The notes under the pieces were generated by a model. That model worked only from the letters and a program-made list of their open reading frames with translations, had not been told where the DNA came from and made no database searches. This document shows, piece by piece, positions 38,727 to 47,139 of a stretch of DNA of 64,000 nucleotides. Source of the stretch: CAVPTL01 sp963727235 (GTDB lineage: Bacteria > Actinomycetota > Thermoleophilia > Gaiellales > JAICJC01); assembly GCA_963727235.1 (NCBI GenBank), contig CAVSFZ010000007.1:1-64000 (forward strand), given 5' to 3'. Every line of letters begins with the position of its first letter. Position 1 is the first letter of the stretch. A program made the translations under genes and the position numbers.

Positions 38727-39658
38727 GCCTGCATCGTCAGCACGATCCGGTCGCTGCGAAGCACCGCGTTTGGCTGCAGCCGCGACGCCGGCAGGTCGCG
38801 GGGCTCGTCGCCGCGGCGAGCCTCCTCGACCGTGACGGTGCGCTCCAGCAAGTCGAGCCGCACCACGTACTCGTACCACGAGATGTCCCAGGAAACGGTG
38901 ATCAGCACCGGTCGTGGCAACTCCACGCCACCCACCACCACGTTGACGACCGGGTCGCCCAAGCTGCGTGAGATGGCCACCACGCGCTCGACATGCTGCG
39001 AGCGGTTGAAGGCCTCCAGCGCGTGCAGGCGCACGTGCCGGGCATCCGACTCCCGCCGCCTGGCGTCGGCCAGCTCGTTGTAGCGCTCACGCTCGGCGGC
39101 GAGCTCCTGCTCCAGCGCCGACAGCCGGACACTCGCACGGCCGACCTCGGCCGCCTGCTCGTCGAGCTGGGCCGCGACGGCGTGGTGGCGGGCGATCTCG
39201 GCCTTGTGTCCCGCCTCGGACTGGGCCGCCCGTTCGTCGGCTCGCCGCTTCTCGGTCTGCACCGCCTTAAGCTCGCGCTCGCGCTTGCGCAACTCGTTGG
39301 TGACCTCTTTCAGCTCACGCTTGACGTTTCGCAGCTCACCCGACTGCTGCTCGGCCTTGGCCAGCGCATTTCGCACCTGATCGAGATCGAGCTCGACCGA
39401 TTGCAGCTGGCCGCGCAAGCGGTCGATCAGCGACTCACGCTCGCGCAGCGCCTGATCGGCGGGCGGGTTGGCGTGCACGGCCACGATCGGCCGGCCGTCC
39501 GCCCGCCAGCCTCGCCGATCGGCACGCTCGTAACACAGCGGGCACACCTTCGCGAACCGTTTCGACTGTGGATCCTGATACAGCCGCGCCGGCTCGCCGA
39601 CAAGAAGATGGCGGCGGCAAAGCGCGCAGCTGGCGGTGTGTTCGGTTGTGCTGGGCAT
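38696..39658 (-). CDS. Zinc-ribbon coiled-coil protein, unknown function
   Basis: The 320-residue protein has an N-terminal four-cysteine zinc site (CALCRRHLL, then CPLCYERAD), and then a long coiled coil at residues about 70-215 (heptads rich in Glu, Arg, Leu, Ala). A compact C-terminal domain follows (PVVNVVVGGVELPRPVLI, VSWDISWYEYVVRLDLLER). No signal or membrane segment is seen. A -10-like TAGACT and a GAGGA ribosome site lie upstream. I do not recognise the family; the layout suggests a scaffold or nucleic-acid-linked protein. Confidence 0.6.
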   Translation of the reverse strand: MPSTTEHTASCALCRRHLLVGEPARLYQDPQSKRFAKVCPLCYERADRRGWRADGRPIVAVHANPPADQALRERESLIDRLRGQLQSVELDLDQVRNALAKAEQQSGELRNVKRELKEVTNELRKRERELKAVQTEKRRADERAAQSEAGHKAEIARHHAVAAQLDEQAAEVGRASVRLSALEQELAAERERYNELADARRRESDARHVRLHALEAFNRSQHVERVVAISRSLGDPVVNVVVGGVELPRPVLITVSWDISWYEYVVRLDLLERTVTVEEARRGDEPRDLPASRLQPNAVLRSDRIVLTMQAYGVGSSASA

Positions 39659-39750
39659 TCCGTCCTCGCGAGGGACCTGAGAGTCTACCGACTGCTCGCA
39701 GGAAATGCCCGCTCAGCGGCGAATGCGGAGTGTTGCCGCCCGCTCGCGGC

Positions 39751-41343
39751 TCACGGCACCGGCGGGTCGACGTTCAGTCGCACCGGCCCGGCACTGAAGG
39801 CGGTCACCAATGTCATGCCGTCGGGTGCGGCCACCGCCGAGGCATCGTTGGTCGGCGACCACCAGCGGGTATAGCGCACCCGCAGCAGGTACGTGCCCGG
39901 CTCGGACACGTGCATCGCCACCCGGCCCCGCTTGAGGCTCATCAGCTTCACCCTGCCGGGGCCGGTCACGATCGGCGTGGCGTGTCGCAGCCGGTAGATG
40001 TCGACATTCCCCACGTTCGCGTCCAGCACCAGCCCCGAACGCCCACTGCGCAGCAGCCTGGCCTCGGCCCGGGCGCTCTGGTCGAGCGGCCCCCGCGGCA
40101 GAAGCACGTAGCGCACGCCGACCGACCTCAACCAGTGCTGGTAGGAGCGGGCGGTCAGGTGGGAGCGATAGAGCGTCCGGTTGACCGGCAGGTCGTCCTG
40201 GCGATACCAGCCGCGCGCGAGGTAGAAACCGGCCTCGGGCACGTACAGTGCCTCCCAGTGGCCCCAGTTGGCCACCACCTCGACCCGGTACTGATGCGCC
40301 GAGGGGTGCTCGTGCAGATAGTCGAGCGCCGGCTGCCAGAAGCTCTTGGTGGAGCCGGGGTTGCTCCAGGCGGTGCTCATGTCGCGCACGAACGGCCCCA
40401 CCTGCAGCACCAGCGCGACCGCTGCCACCATCAGGATCAGCGGCGAGCGGCGCCCGGCGACGTTGCGCGTGAGCAGAAGCAGCGGCGTGCCGGCCTCGGC
40501 AAACAGCCTGCCCGCGTTGGCTCCCACCGGGGCGCTGATCATGAACGCCGCCGCGTTCACCGCCAGGTAGATCACGAACATCGCCCGCAGCGACCGCGCC
40601 TCCCTACCGGTACCGGCCACCAGGAATCCGGCGACGCAGAACGCGCCGATCACCAGCAGGTCGACTCCGCCGTAGGGGTAGGAGGTATCGCCCGAGAACA
40701 GGTGCTGCACCGTCGCCGCGAGTGCCAGCACGAACACGAAGGCGGCCAGTTCGACCCGGTGGCGGCCGAGCACCGACGTGAGCCCGCCACCGAAGACCAC
40801 ACCGGCCATCACCACGGCCAGCAGCACCAGGGCGAGCGGCGAGAAGCCCAGCGTCACCAGGGCCGCCACGGCGAATCCGAGCCGCCAGCCGCGCTGCACG
40901 CAGGCCAGTGCCACCGCCATCGCCGCCGCTCCGCAGAGGAACGGATACGCGCCGCTGACCATCATGTTGTACGGCGCCACCACCGCCAGCAGCAGCGCCG
41001 GCGCCAGCGCGGCCTTGAATCCGTAGCGGGCGACCATCACCCAGGCCGTCGCGGCGCACATCACCGCGGCCGCGAACACCGCCAGGGCGCCGATTCCGAC
41101 CTTCGCCGCCAGCGGGTAGAAGAGCACGCTGTAGGCCACGAACACGTACCTGCCCGAGTACCAGTCGTTGTTCCACCACACGAAGCCCTGATGGCGGTAG
41201 AGCCAGGTCTGGAAGAGATGTGCGGGGGTGTCCACCCCCGGCGGGCCCAACCAGTACACGCTCGCGGCGACGACCGCCGCCAACCCCGCCGCTGCGAGCG
41301 GGAGAACATCGCGTCGGAGGGGCATTCGGGGAGGTCGGATCAC
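39751..41343 (-). CDS. Large multi-pass membrane protein with C-terminal extracytoplasmic domain, GT-C-like
   Basis: About 530 residues with 11-12 helices. The first loop (GPPGVDTPAHLFQTWLYRHQ) has an acidic residue near the membrane, as in GT-C and related 6-pyruvoyl/glycosyl membrane enzymes, and a soluble C-terminal domain of about 190 residues follows (VEVVANWGHWEALYVPEAGF, VRYVLLPRG). GTG 41343 is favoured because TATCCT lies 8 nt upstream; ATG 41364 or 41370 would also fit. It is not clearly assignable to a GT family. It follows the VOC gene on the same strand. Confidence 0.55.
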   Translation of the reverse strand: MIRPPRMPLRRDVLPLAAAGLAAVVAASVYWLGPPGVDTPAHLFQTWLYRHQGFVWWNNDWYSGRYVFVAYSVLFYPLAAKVGIGALAVFAAAVMCAATAWVMVARYGFKAALAPALLLAVVAPYNMMVSGAYPFLCGAAAMAVALACVQRGWRLGFAVAALVTLGFSPLALVLLAVVMAGVVFGGGLTSVLGRHRVELAAFVFVLALAATVQHLFSGDTSYPYGGVDLLVIGAFCVAGFLVAGTGREARSLRAMFVIYLAVNAAAFMISAPVGANAGRLFAEAGTPLLLLTRNVAGRRSPLILMVAAVALVLQVGPFVRDMSTAWSNPGSTKSFWQPALDYLHEHPSAHQYRVEVVANWGHWEALYVPEAGFYLARGWYRQDDLPVNRTLYRSHLTARSYQHWLRSVGVRYVLLPRGPLDQSARAEARLLRSGRSGLVLDANVGNVDIYRLRHATPIVTGPGRVKLMSLKRGRVAMHVSEPGTYLLRVRYTRWWSPTNDASAVAAPDGMTLVTAFSAGPVRLNVDPPVP

Positions 41344-41370
41344 GCGGGCGGAGGATAGCCGCATGGGCAC

Positions 41371-41760
41371 TTAGAAGTCCGCCCTACCGGCGAAATGGGC
41401 GGGCGCTCCCGGCCGGGTCAGCTGGTACAGCGCCAGCCGATGGCCGCCCTTCAGCGTGAACGAGCAGCACGGGCCGTGCGGGATGCCAAAGGACGATTGC
41501 CGTTGCCATCCCCGATCCTGCATGGTCTCGAGAGCCTCTTCCAGGTCGGCAACGCGGTAGACCAGCACCGGACGATCGCCTTCCAGGTGGTCGGTGAGCA
41601 GGATCAGCGGAGAGCCTTGCGCCGGCTCGATCGCCGCCATCCGCACGCCCATCGCCTCGACGGCAAACACCTGGCGCGCACCCAAGACGTCGACGAACTG
41701 GTCGCGATCGGCCGCGACGTCGCTGCTCGGCGTATACACGAAGTCAAGTGACTCGAACAC
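41371..41760 (-). CDS. VOC (glyoxalase/bleomycin-resistance fold) protein
   Basis: The 129-residue protein has the paired beta-alpha-beta-beta-beta layout of VOC proteins (LDFVYTPSSDVAADRDQFVD, VRMAAIEPAQGSPLILLTDH, YRVADLEEALETMQDRGW, FTLKGGHRLALYQL). Metal ligands are not obvious, so it may be an isomerase or a binding protein. The start is GTG 41760 within GGGGGTGAC. A TAAGGT -10-like box lies in the loop of the hairpin just upstream. Confidence 0.75.
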   Translation of the reverse strand: MFESLDFVYTPSSDVAADRDQFVDVLGARQVFAVEAMGVRMAAIEPAQGSPLILLTDHLEGDRPVLVYRVADLEEALETMQDRGWQRQSSFGIPHGPCCSFTLKGGHRLALYQLTRPGAPAHFAGRADF

Positions 41761-41764
41761 GTCA

Positions 41765-41794
41765 CCCCCGCCGCGACCTTACCAGCGGCGGGGG
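41765..41794 (-). terminator. Strong GC hairpin between csbD and the VOC gene
   Basis: CCCCCGCCGC (41765-41774) and GCGGCGGGGG (41785-41794) form a perfect 10-bp stem with a 10-nt loop. It lies just downstream of csbD on the minus strand. There is no run of T after it, so it is a terminator-like or mRNA-stabilising hairpin. The loop carries the -10-like box of the next gene. Confidence 0.5.
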
Positions 41795-41806
41795 CGACAA
41801 GCTCGC

Positions 41807-41968
41807 CTAGATCAGATCCTTGACCTTTTGGACGCCCTTATCGACGCCCTTCTTGATCGACTCGCCGGCCTGCTCGGCCTGGCCTTCGCGCTTGGTCTTG
41901 GGATCGTCGGTTGCGTCCCCGACGACTTCTTTGACCTTCCCCTTGGCATCCTTTGCGCTCTCTGGCAT
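41807..41968 (-). CDS. CsbD-family small stress protein
   Basis: A 53-residue charged, helical protein starting MPESAKDAKGKVKEVVGDAT and ending KGVQKVKDLI, with the repeated KxGxxD/E and Gln-rich pattern of CsbD. Members are general-stress proteins of unknown mechanism. A clear AAGGAG precedes ATG 41968. A SigB/SigF-like promoter lies about 35 nt upstream of the start, which suits the family. Confidence 0.85.
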   Translation of the reverse strand: MPESAKDAKGKVKEVVGDATDDPKTKREGQAEQAGESIKKGVDKGVQKVKDLI

Positions 41969-42000
41969 GCGGTACTCCTTTAGGTTGGTTCACCCTTGGA

Positions 42001-42027
42001 CTACCGCGCAGCCGCGATCCGCAAACC
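42001..42027 (-). promoter_or_regulatory. SigB/SigF-type promoter for csbD
   Basis: On the minus strand GGTTTG (42022-42027), 15 bp and CGGTAG (42001-42006) match the general-stress sigma consensus GGTTT-N15/16-GGGTA of actinobacteria. The predicted start leaves a leader of about 26 nt including the ribosome site. Confidence 0.5.
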
Positions 42028-42109
42028 ACCTCGACCCGTCAGATCGCCGTGAGGCCGCCCACACCTCGCGCGCTTGTGCTCGAGAGTTCCCCACGTCTGG
42101 CCCTCCCGC

Positions 42110-42499
42110 TCAGTCCCCCGTGTAGGCCACCACGTCGATCTCCACCAGCATGCCCGGTGCCTGACGCATGCCGCTGCCCACGGTGGTGCGCACCGGCCGG
42201 GGCTCCGGAAACATGCCGGCGTACACGCCGTTGAAGCGCTCGAACTGGAGCTCGTCGGCCAGGTGCACGGTCGACTTGACCACGTCGGCCAGAGTCGCGC
42301 CGCCGGCCTCCAGGATCGCTTCGATGTTGCTGATCGTGACCTCTGTCTGCTCCTCGATCGTCTCGCCTTTGATCTCGGAGGTGACCGGATCGATCGGCCC
42401 GCAGCCGCTCACATACACGAAATCTCCCGCGCGGATGCCTTGGGAATAGGCGCCCAGCGGCGGGCCGGCCTTGTCTGTGTGGATCGGGCGTTTGGGCAT
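42110..42499 (-). CDS. RidA family enamine/imine deaminase
   Basis: RidA proteins hydrolyse reactive enamines and imines released by PLP enzymes. The 129-residue product has GAYSQGIRAGDFVYVSG, the inter-subunit arginine region PVRTTVG, and the C-terminal MLVEIDVVAY. The Arg that binds the carboxylate (PEPRPVRTTVGS) is present. It is 15 bp downstream of the D-threonine-aldolase-like gene, so it should clean up intermediates from that pathway. Confidence 0.92.
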   Translation of the reverse strand: MPKRPIHTDKAGPPLGAYSQGIRAGDFVYVSGCGPIDPVTSEIKGETIEEQTEVTISNIEAILEAGGATLADVVKSTVHLADELQFERFNGVYAGMFPEPRPVRTTVGSGMRQAPGMLVEIDVVAYTGD

Positions 42500-42514
42500 C
42501 GTCGCTCCTCGCTT

Positions 42515-43642
42515 TCAGGTTCGTTTCCCACGGGCGGCCACCGGCCAGATGTGCTCGACCACTCCGCCTCGGATCGCCACAAGCTCATCACACAAGTTGA
42601 CCGCGGTGCAGATGTGAAAGGGCGTGAAGCGCAGCTTCTGTCCCACCTCGACCGAAACCCCTTCGCCGAGCTGAGCCATTCCATGCTCCTCGGTGATCCG
42701 CATGACGGCCACGTCCTGGCCGACGGCGGCAGCGATCGGGGATGAGCCCTCCGCCCCGCCGCGATCGCCGCTGAAGGTCTTGGAGCCACCGTCCACGGTC
42801 GCCCACCCGTCGCGCCGGGTGCTGATCACGGTGGTCAGGATGAACCCGGCGACCTCTTCGGCGGTGGCGGCGCCGAAGCCCACCTGCATCGCGTCGTAGA
42901 ACACGTAGGTGCCGGCCCGCACCTCGGTCACGCCGTCCACCATGGCCGCGCCGCGGCCGGTGACCGTGCCGCCGGCGGTCACCTGTGAGACAGGAATGCC
43001 GTCGGCTGCCAGTCGCTCGGCCACGCCGACAATGATCTGCCCCTCCTCCTGACCGGCCTCGTCGTTGGTCATCGCCCCGAGCCGCTCGCCGAACTTGCCG
43101 CGATAGGTGGTGACGCCCTCCAGCTCGATCCCCGGCAGCGACCGGATCAGCCGGGCGAAGTCAGCGATCTGCTCGTGTTCGTCGGGGGCCAGGCCGACGC
43201 GGTTGAGCCCGGAGTCGATCTCGATGTGCACCCACAGCGTCACCCCGGCCGCGACCGCGGCAGCGCTCAGGCCCTGAACCTGCGGTGCGCTATCGACGTT
43301 GACGGCGATCTTGGCGCCGCGGGCCATCGCGGCCAGCCGCGCCCACTTGTCCTCACCGACCGTGGGGTAGGCAACCACGATGTCGCGCACGCCGGCCTCG
43401 TAGAACACCTCGGCCTCGCTCGGCTTGGCGGCGGTGATCCCGCAGGCGCCGAGTGCGAGCTGCCGGGCCGCGATCGCCGGCGACTTGTGGGTCTTGATGT
43501 GAGGCCGAAGGTTCGTGCCGTGGGCGGCGACGGCGTCCTGCCAGCTCGCGAGATTCCGCTCCATTCGGTCGAGGTCGACCACCAGCGCGGGCGTCGGCAC
43601 CTGTTCCAGGGTCATCCCCACCTGGGCGGCTGTGGCGCTCAT
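42515..43642 (-). CDS. D-threonine aldolase / D-serine dehydratase-like PLP enzyme
   Basis: A fold-type III PLP enzyme of 375 residues with an alanine-racemase-like barrel. The N-terminus TPALVVDLDRMERNL and the PLP lysine in RPHIKTHKSP are typical. The C-terminal HICTAVNLCDELVAIRGG carries the metal-binding His and Cys of the D-threonine aldolase/D-serine dehydratase group. It should cleave or dehydrate a beta-hydroxy-D-amino acid. ATG 43642 overlaps the aldolase stop by 4 bp. Confidence 0.9.
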   Translation of the reverse strand: MSATAAQVGMTLEQVPTPALVVDLDRMERNLASWQDAVAAHGTNLRPHIKTHKSPAIAARQLALGACGITAAKPSEAEVFYEAGVRDIVVAYPTVGEDKWARLAAMARGAKIAVNVDSAPQVQGLSAAAVAAGVTLWVHIEIDSGLNRVGLAPDEHEQIADFARLIRSLPGIELEGVTTYRGKFGERLGAMTNDEAGQEEGQIIVGVAERLAADGIPVSQVTAGGTVTGRGAAMVDGVTEVRAGTYVFYDAMQVGFGAATAEEVAGFILTTVISTRRDGWATVDGGSKTFSGDRGGAEGSSPIAAAVGQDVAVMRITEEHGMAQLGEGVSVEVGQKLRFTPFHICTAVNLCDELVAIRGGVVEHIWPVAARGKRT

Positions 43643-44490
43643 GCGGAGGCCGCCAGATCCGGGTCGAACGCCTGCAGCTTGGCGGCCACCACGTCGCCTA
43701 CGGCCGACACCTGGGCGGCGTGGAGAGCGTTCAGCCGACTGCCGTCCAACACCGAGGTGATGGTGCTGTCGGTGGCGGCCAGGTAGGCGGTTCGCAGCTC
43801 GGTGTTGACGTTGATCTTGGCGATTCCCGCCCGGATCGACCGTTGCACCAGATCGTCGGCGATCCCCGATGCGCCGTGCAGAGACAGGGGCTGGCTGACG
43901 CGCGCGCGGATCGCGTGCAACCGATCCCAGTCGAGCTCGGGCGGAACCACATAGGTGCCGTGGATATTGCCGATCGATACCGCCAGGCAATCGGCGCCGG
44001 TGCGCTGCATGAACTCGACAGCCTGATCGGGGTCGGTCAGCGCGCCCGCCTCCACCGCGCGGGCCACGTCCTCGTCACCGGTGATGCTGCCGAGCTCAGC
44101 CTCGACGGCCGCACCATGAGCCCGGGCCCGCTCGACCGCCCCGGCAACGAACTCGATGTTCTGCTCGAGCTCCCACTCCGCCCCGTCGGCCATGACCGCC
44201 CCAGCGCCGGCGGCCAGCGCCGATTCGATTACCGCAAGGTCGGCGCAGTGATCAAGCTGAATGCACGCGCGCGCCTCGGAGTGATCGGCGGCAGCGACCA
44301 GCGCCGCCATCAGCAGGCCACCGCCCGGCTCCACGTAGGAGCGCCCGCCGATCAGCAGGATCACACCGGTATCCGCAGCGGCGGCCACGCTCAGCGCCGC
44401 CGTGGCAGCTTCCAGGTCATAGCAGGTGAAGGCCCCCACAGCGGAGCCGGCGCGGCGCTCGGCCAGCAGGTCGCGGAAGGGGGTCAGCAC
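43639..44490 (-). CDS. Class II (zinc) fructose/tagatose-bisphosphate aldolase family protein, GatY-like
   Basis: The 283-residue TIM-barrel protein has the zinc and catalytic segments IQLDHCADL, AELGSITGDED, VSIGNIHGTY, SLHGASGI and KINVNTELR. It fits class II aldolases of the GatY/KbaY/Fba group, which cleave ketose (bis)phosphates to DHAP. GTG 44490 follows GGAGG by a normal distance. First gene of an operon with a PLP aldolase and RidA, so its substrate may not be a common glycolytic sugar. Confidence 0.9.
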   Translation of the reverse strand: MLTPFRDLLAERRAGSAVGAFTCYDLEAATAALSVAAAADTGVILLIGGRSYVEPGGGLLMAALVAAADHSEARACIQLDHCADLAVIESALAAGAGAVMADGAEWELEQNIEFVAGAVERARAHGAAVEAELGSITGDEDVARAVEAGALTDPDQAVEFMQRTGADCLAVSIGNIHGTYVVPPELDWDRLHAIRARVSQPLSLHGASGIADDLVQRSIRAGIAKINVNTELRTAYLAATDSTITSVLDGSRLNALHAAQVSAVGDVVAAKLQAFDPDLAASA

Positions 44491-44614
44491 TGCGCCTCCG
44501 GCACGATTCCGCCCCACCCACCACCGTCTGATCCAGTCACCGGCCCAACGTAGCACATCGCCGCCACGCGAATGAGAAGTAACACCGAGAACGGCAACAT
44601 CATAGCTGCAAACG

Positions 44615-44670
44615 TTACCTAATTGTAGAGTCCAAGTTGATAGGTAATTAATGTTTGATAGGATCACGAC
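44615..44670 (+). promoter_or_regulatory. Esterase promoter with AT-rich inverted-repeat operator
   Basis: TTGATA (44637-44642), 16 bp and TAGGAT (44659-44664) form a promoter, with 6 nt to ATG 44671 (leaderless). A perfect 7-bp inverted repeat, TTACCTA (44615-44621) and TAGGTAA (44641-44647), flanks and overlaps the -35, and TTGATAGG is repeated directly (44637, 44655). The element also faces the divergent aldolase operon and may control both. The rest of 44491-44614 shows no feature. Confidence 0.55.
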
Positions 44671-45606
44671 ATGGCCATCGACCCCGACGTCCAGGCATCC
44701 CTGCCGCAGTTCTTCGGCACTGAGGATCCCCCGCCGATCGATGTTGTGGCCGCATCCCGCGAGCGGCTCGAGCGACTGGCCGAGTACGGCCCGGCGGCCA
44801 CCGGCGAAGTCGCTGTCGGCGACCAGGCGGTGGCCTCGGAGGGCAGCCAGGTGGCGGTGCGGGTGTACACGCCGCCGACACCGGCGAGCCCCGGGCTGGT
44901 GTTCTTCCACGGCGGTGGCTGGGTCAGCGGGAGCATCCACACCCATGACGTGATCTGCCGGGCGTTTGCGTCCCGGCTAAGCGCGGTGGTGATCGCGGTC
45001 GAGTACCGGCTGGCGCCCGAACATCTCCACCCCGCGGCGGTGGAGGATGCATGGCTCGCCACTCGCAGCATTGCCGCCGATCCCGAGCGGTTTGGCGTCT
45101 CCGGCGCCGGGCTGGTGGTCGGCGGTGACAGCGCAGGTGGCGCTCTGGCAGCTGCGGTCGCCCGCCGGGCGCGCGACAGCGGCCTGGAGCTGGCCGGCCA
45201 GGTGTTGATGTACCCGGTTACCGACTATCCGGCGGATCGGGACAGCTACCGCCGCTACGAGCAGGGCTTCGGGCTGACGGCTGCGGCGATGGAATTCTTC
45301 GTGCGCACCTACGCAGGCGATGCCGAGCGGAACGATCCCGACGTCGCACCACTCTGCTGTGATGACCTCAGCGGCATCGCGCCGGCGGTGATCGTCACAG
45401 CCGAGTGCGACGTCCTGTGTGATGAGGGCGACGAGTATGCACAGCGTTTGCGGGCCGCCGGAGTGTCCGTCTACGCCGCCCGCTGCCCCGGGGTCGTGCA
45501 CGGCTTTCTGCGTATCGCCGGAGAGGTGCCTGCGGCCGCGGCGGGGTTCGATCTGGTGCTTCAGCTGATGTCAGAGGCGTTCGGCTATCCCCGTGAAACC
45601 GAGTGA
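44671..45606 (+). CDS. Alpha/beta hydrolase, hormone-sensitive-lipase family esterase
   Basis: The 311-residue protein has the oxyanion motif FFHGGGWVSGS, the nucleophile elbow GGDSAGG, and the acid/His end regions ECDVLCDEGDEYAQRL and VVHGFLR. It should hydrolyse short-chain carboxyl esters in the cytoplasm. It is divergent from the aldolase-PLP enzyme-RidA operon across an operator-like repeat, suggesting it deacylates a substrate of that pathway; that link is inferred. Confidence 0.92.
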   Translation: MAIDPDVQASLPQFFGTEDPPPIDVVAASRERLERLAEYGPAATGEVAVGDQAVASEGSQVAVRVYTPPTPASPGLVFFHGGGWVSGSIHTHDVICRAFASRLSAVVIAVEYRLAPEHLHPAAVEDAWLATRSIAADPERFGVSGAGLVVGGDSAGGALAAAVARRARDSGLELAGQVLMYPVTDYPADRDSYRRYEQGFGLTAAAMEFFVRTYAGDAERNDPDVAPLCCDDLSGIAPAVIVTAECDVLCDEGDEYAQRLRAAGVSVYAARCPGVVHGFLRIAGEVPAAAAGFDLVLQLMSEAFGYPRETE

Positions 45607-45671
45607 CACGCCGCAGCCGGTTGTGAGAAACTGCACAAGCATCACTGACACCTCGGAGCTTGGGAGGAACC

Positions 45672-46607
45672 ATGCGCAAGTTGCTCACGGTCGCGACGTT
45701 GACGATATGCGTGATCTCGGCGGCGGCGGCACTTGCGGCCGGACCCACGCCGGTTCCGGTGCTGGCAAACCCCGACAAGTCTGAGCTGGGCGGCCTCTCG
45801 GCCAACGGCTACCTGATCTGGTACCAGTCGCCCGCACGGAGCTTCGGCAGCTCGAAGTCGTATGTGTTCCTGAGGCAGGACAACCACGCCGCGGTGCGGC
45901 TCGGCCCGCTCAAAAATCTCTCCTATGCCGGCGGCACCGATGGAGTCCGGGCGATCTATCAGACCGTTCCCGGCGTTGCCAGTAACAACTCCACTCTGGT
46001 GCTGTACGACATCGCCGCGGGCAAGGCTGTGCCGCTGCCGACGGGCGTCAACACCCCCAACTGGGAGTGGAGCCCCACCATCTCCGGCGACTGGATCATG
46101 TTCGGGCGCGAGACCACGCCCAAGTTCCAGACCGGCCGGGTGATCCTGCGAAACCGCATGACCGGCGCCGCGATCCAGCTTGCCCAGGCCTCCCAGAACA
46201 ACGGCGCGTACCTGGCGCCCGGGCAGGTGAACGGCAGTTGGGCCACGTGGTATGGGTGCGTCAAACGCTGCCACGTCCACCGGTACAACATCATGACCGG
46301 AAAGTCACAGCTGCTGCCCAATCCGTTTCCGAGGCTGAACCCGCGCAACTCGTCGATCGCGAGTGACGGCACGGTGTACTACACAGAGAGCACCGCGGCG
46401 CCGCAGATCTTCTCGTGCGGGCAGCAGGCACGACTGGTGCAGCAGCCACCGGGATCGGCCGCCCCGAAGGTGATCCGCACCTTCTCGCGCGGGTTCGACG
46501 CGGTTTCCACGAGCGTCGACGACACCGGGCCGTCGACCGTGGTGCTGTACACGAGGCTGAACTGCAAGACCTCGGCCACAGACGTGTACAAGGTGACGGT
46601 GCCCTAA
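45672..46607 (+). CDS. Secreted protein with beta-propeller-like repeats
   Basis: The 311-residue protein starts with a signal peptide (MRKLLTVATLTICVISAAAA, cleavage near ALAAG). The mature part alternates blades of the form 'sxNGYLIWYQS... VRLG' and 'ISGDWIMFGRE... RNRMTG', as in TolB/WD40-like propellers. Cysteines pair late (GCVKRCHVHRY). GGAGG precedes ATG 45672. It stands alone; function is unknown. Confidence 0.6.
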   Translation: MRKLLTVATLTICVISAAAALAAGPTPVPVLANPDKSELGGLSANGYLIWYQSPARSFGSSKSYVFLRQDNHAAVRLGPLKNLSYAGGTDGVRAIYQTVPGVASNNSTLVLYDIAAGKAVPLPTGVNTPNWEWSPTISGDWIMFGRETTPKFQTGRVILRNRMTGAAIQLAQASQNNGAYLAPGQVNGSWATWYGCVKRCHVHRYNIMTGKSQLLPNPFPRLNPRNSSIASDGTVYYTESTAAPQIFSCGQQARLVQQPPGSAAPKVIRTFSRGFDAVSTSVDDTGPSTVVLYTRLNCKTSATDVYKVTVP

Positions 46608-46685
46608 CCCGCCGCGGCGGCGGAGTGTAACCGTGGTGACGTACGGCGGCTATCCGCCGAAGCAGACCCCTGGGCGACGACCTCT

Positions 46686-46722
46686 TAGGCTCGTGTGCAT
46701 GTCGCATCCCCGCCCAAGGAGC
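46686..46722 (+). promoter_or_regulatory. Promoter box and ribosome site of the small membrane protein
   Basis: TAGGCT (46686-46691) lies 7 nt before an in-frame ATG (46699), giving a leaderless option. AAGGAG (46717-46722) precedes ATG 46729, which is the conventional option. A GC palindrome CCGCCGCGGCGG at about 46611-46622 may end the preceding transcript. Confidence 0.35.
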
Positions 46723-46728
46723 AGAAAA

Positions 46729-47112
46729 ATGACCGCCCCACACCGCCTCGCAACGCTTCTTATCATCGGTCTGGCCACCATGGCGTTCGTGCCAAGCGCG
46801 TTTGCAGGTGGCCCCGCGCCGCCCGCGATCGCACCCACCGTGCTGGCGCACTTCAATCAGCAGCTGCCCACACCCAACCAGGTGCGACTGGCGCAGGTAC
46901 ACCATCCCAGCGCGCCCAACCTGCGCAACGGAGCCCACTACGGCTACGCCTCCGCGTCTCCCTGGACGGTCGCCAAGTCCGGCTCGGGATCGTCGAACGC
47001 GAGCTTCGAGTGGGTCGGCGTGGCGTTGATCGCACTGATCGCCGCCGCCGCGGCGGGATTGGCGTATCTCACGATTGCGCGCGCTCCCGATCGCTTGTCT
47101 CCGCATCACTAG
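46729..47112 (+). CDS. Small secreted/anchored protein with C-terminal membrane helix
   Basis: The 127-residue product has a signal peptide (LATLLIIGLATMAFVPSAFA), a short polar, proline-rich extracytoplasmic part, and a C-terminal helix WVGVALIALIAAAAAGLAYL with a basic tail. This layout (type I anchored) suggests a surface protein with its middle outside. No family is recognised. A strong terminator follows. Confidence 0.55.
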   Translation: MTAPHRLATLLIIGLATMAFVPSAFAGGPAPPAIAPTVLAHFNQQLPTPNQVRLAQVHHPSAPNLRNGAHYGYASASPWTVAKSGSGSSNASFEWVGVALIALIAAAAAGLAYLTIARAPDRLSPHH

Positions 47113-47139
47113 CGACTCCCGCGGGCGCGACTGATCACC

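Noticed and set aside
44491..44946. Longer aldolase from a start further upstream
   Set aside because: The extension overlaps the divergent esterase and its operator, while GTG 44490 has a good GGAGG ribosome site and the right family N-terminus.
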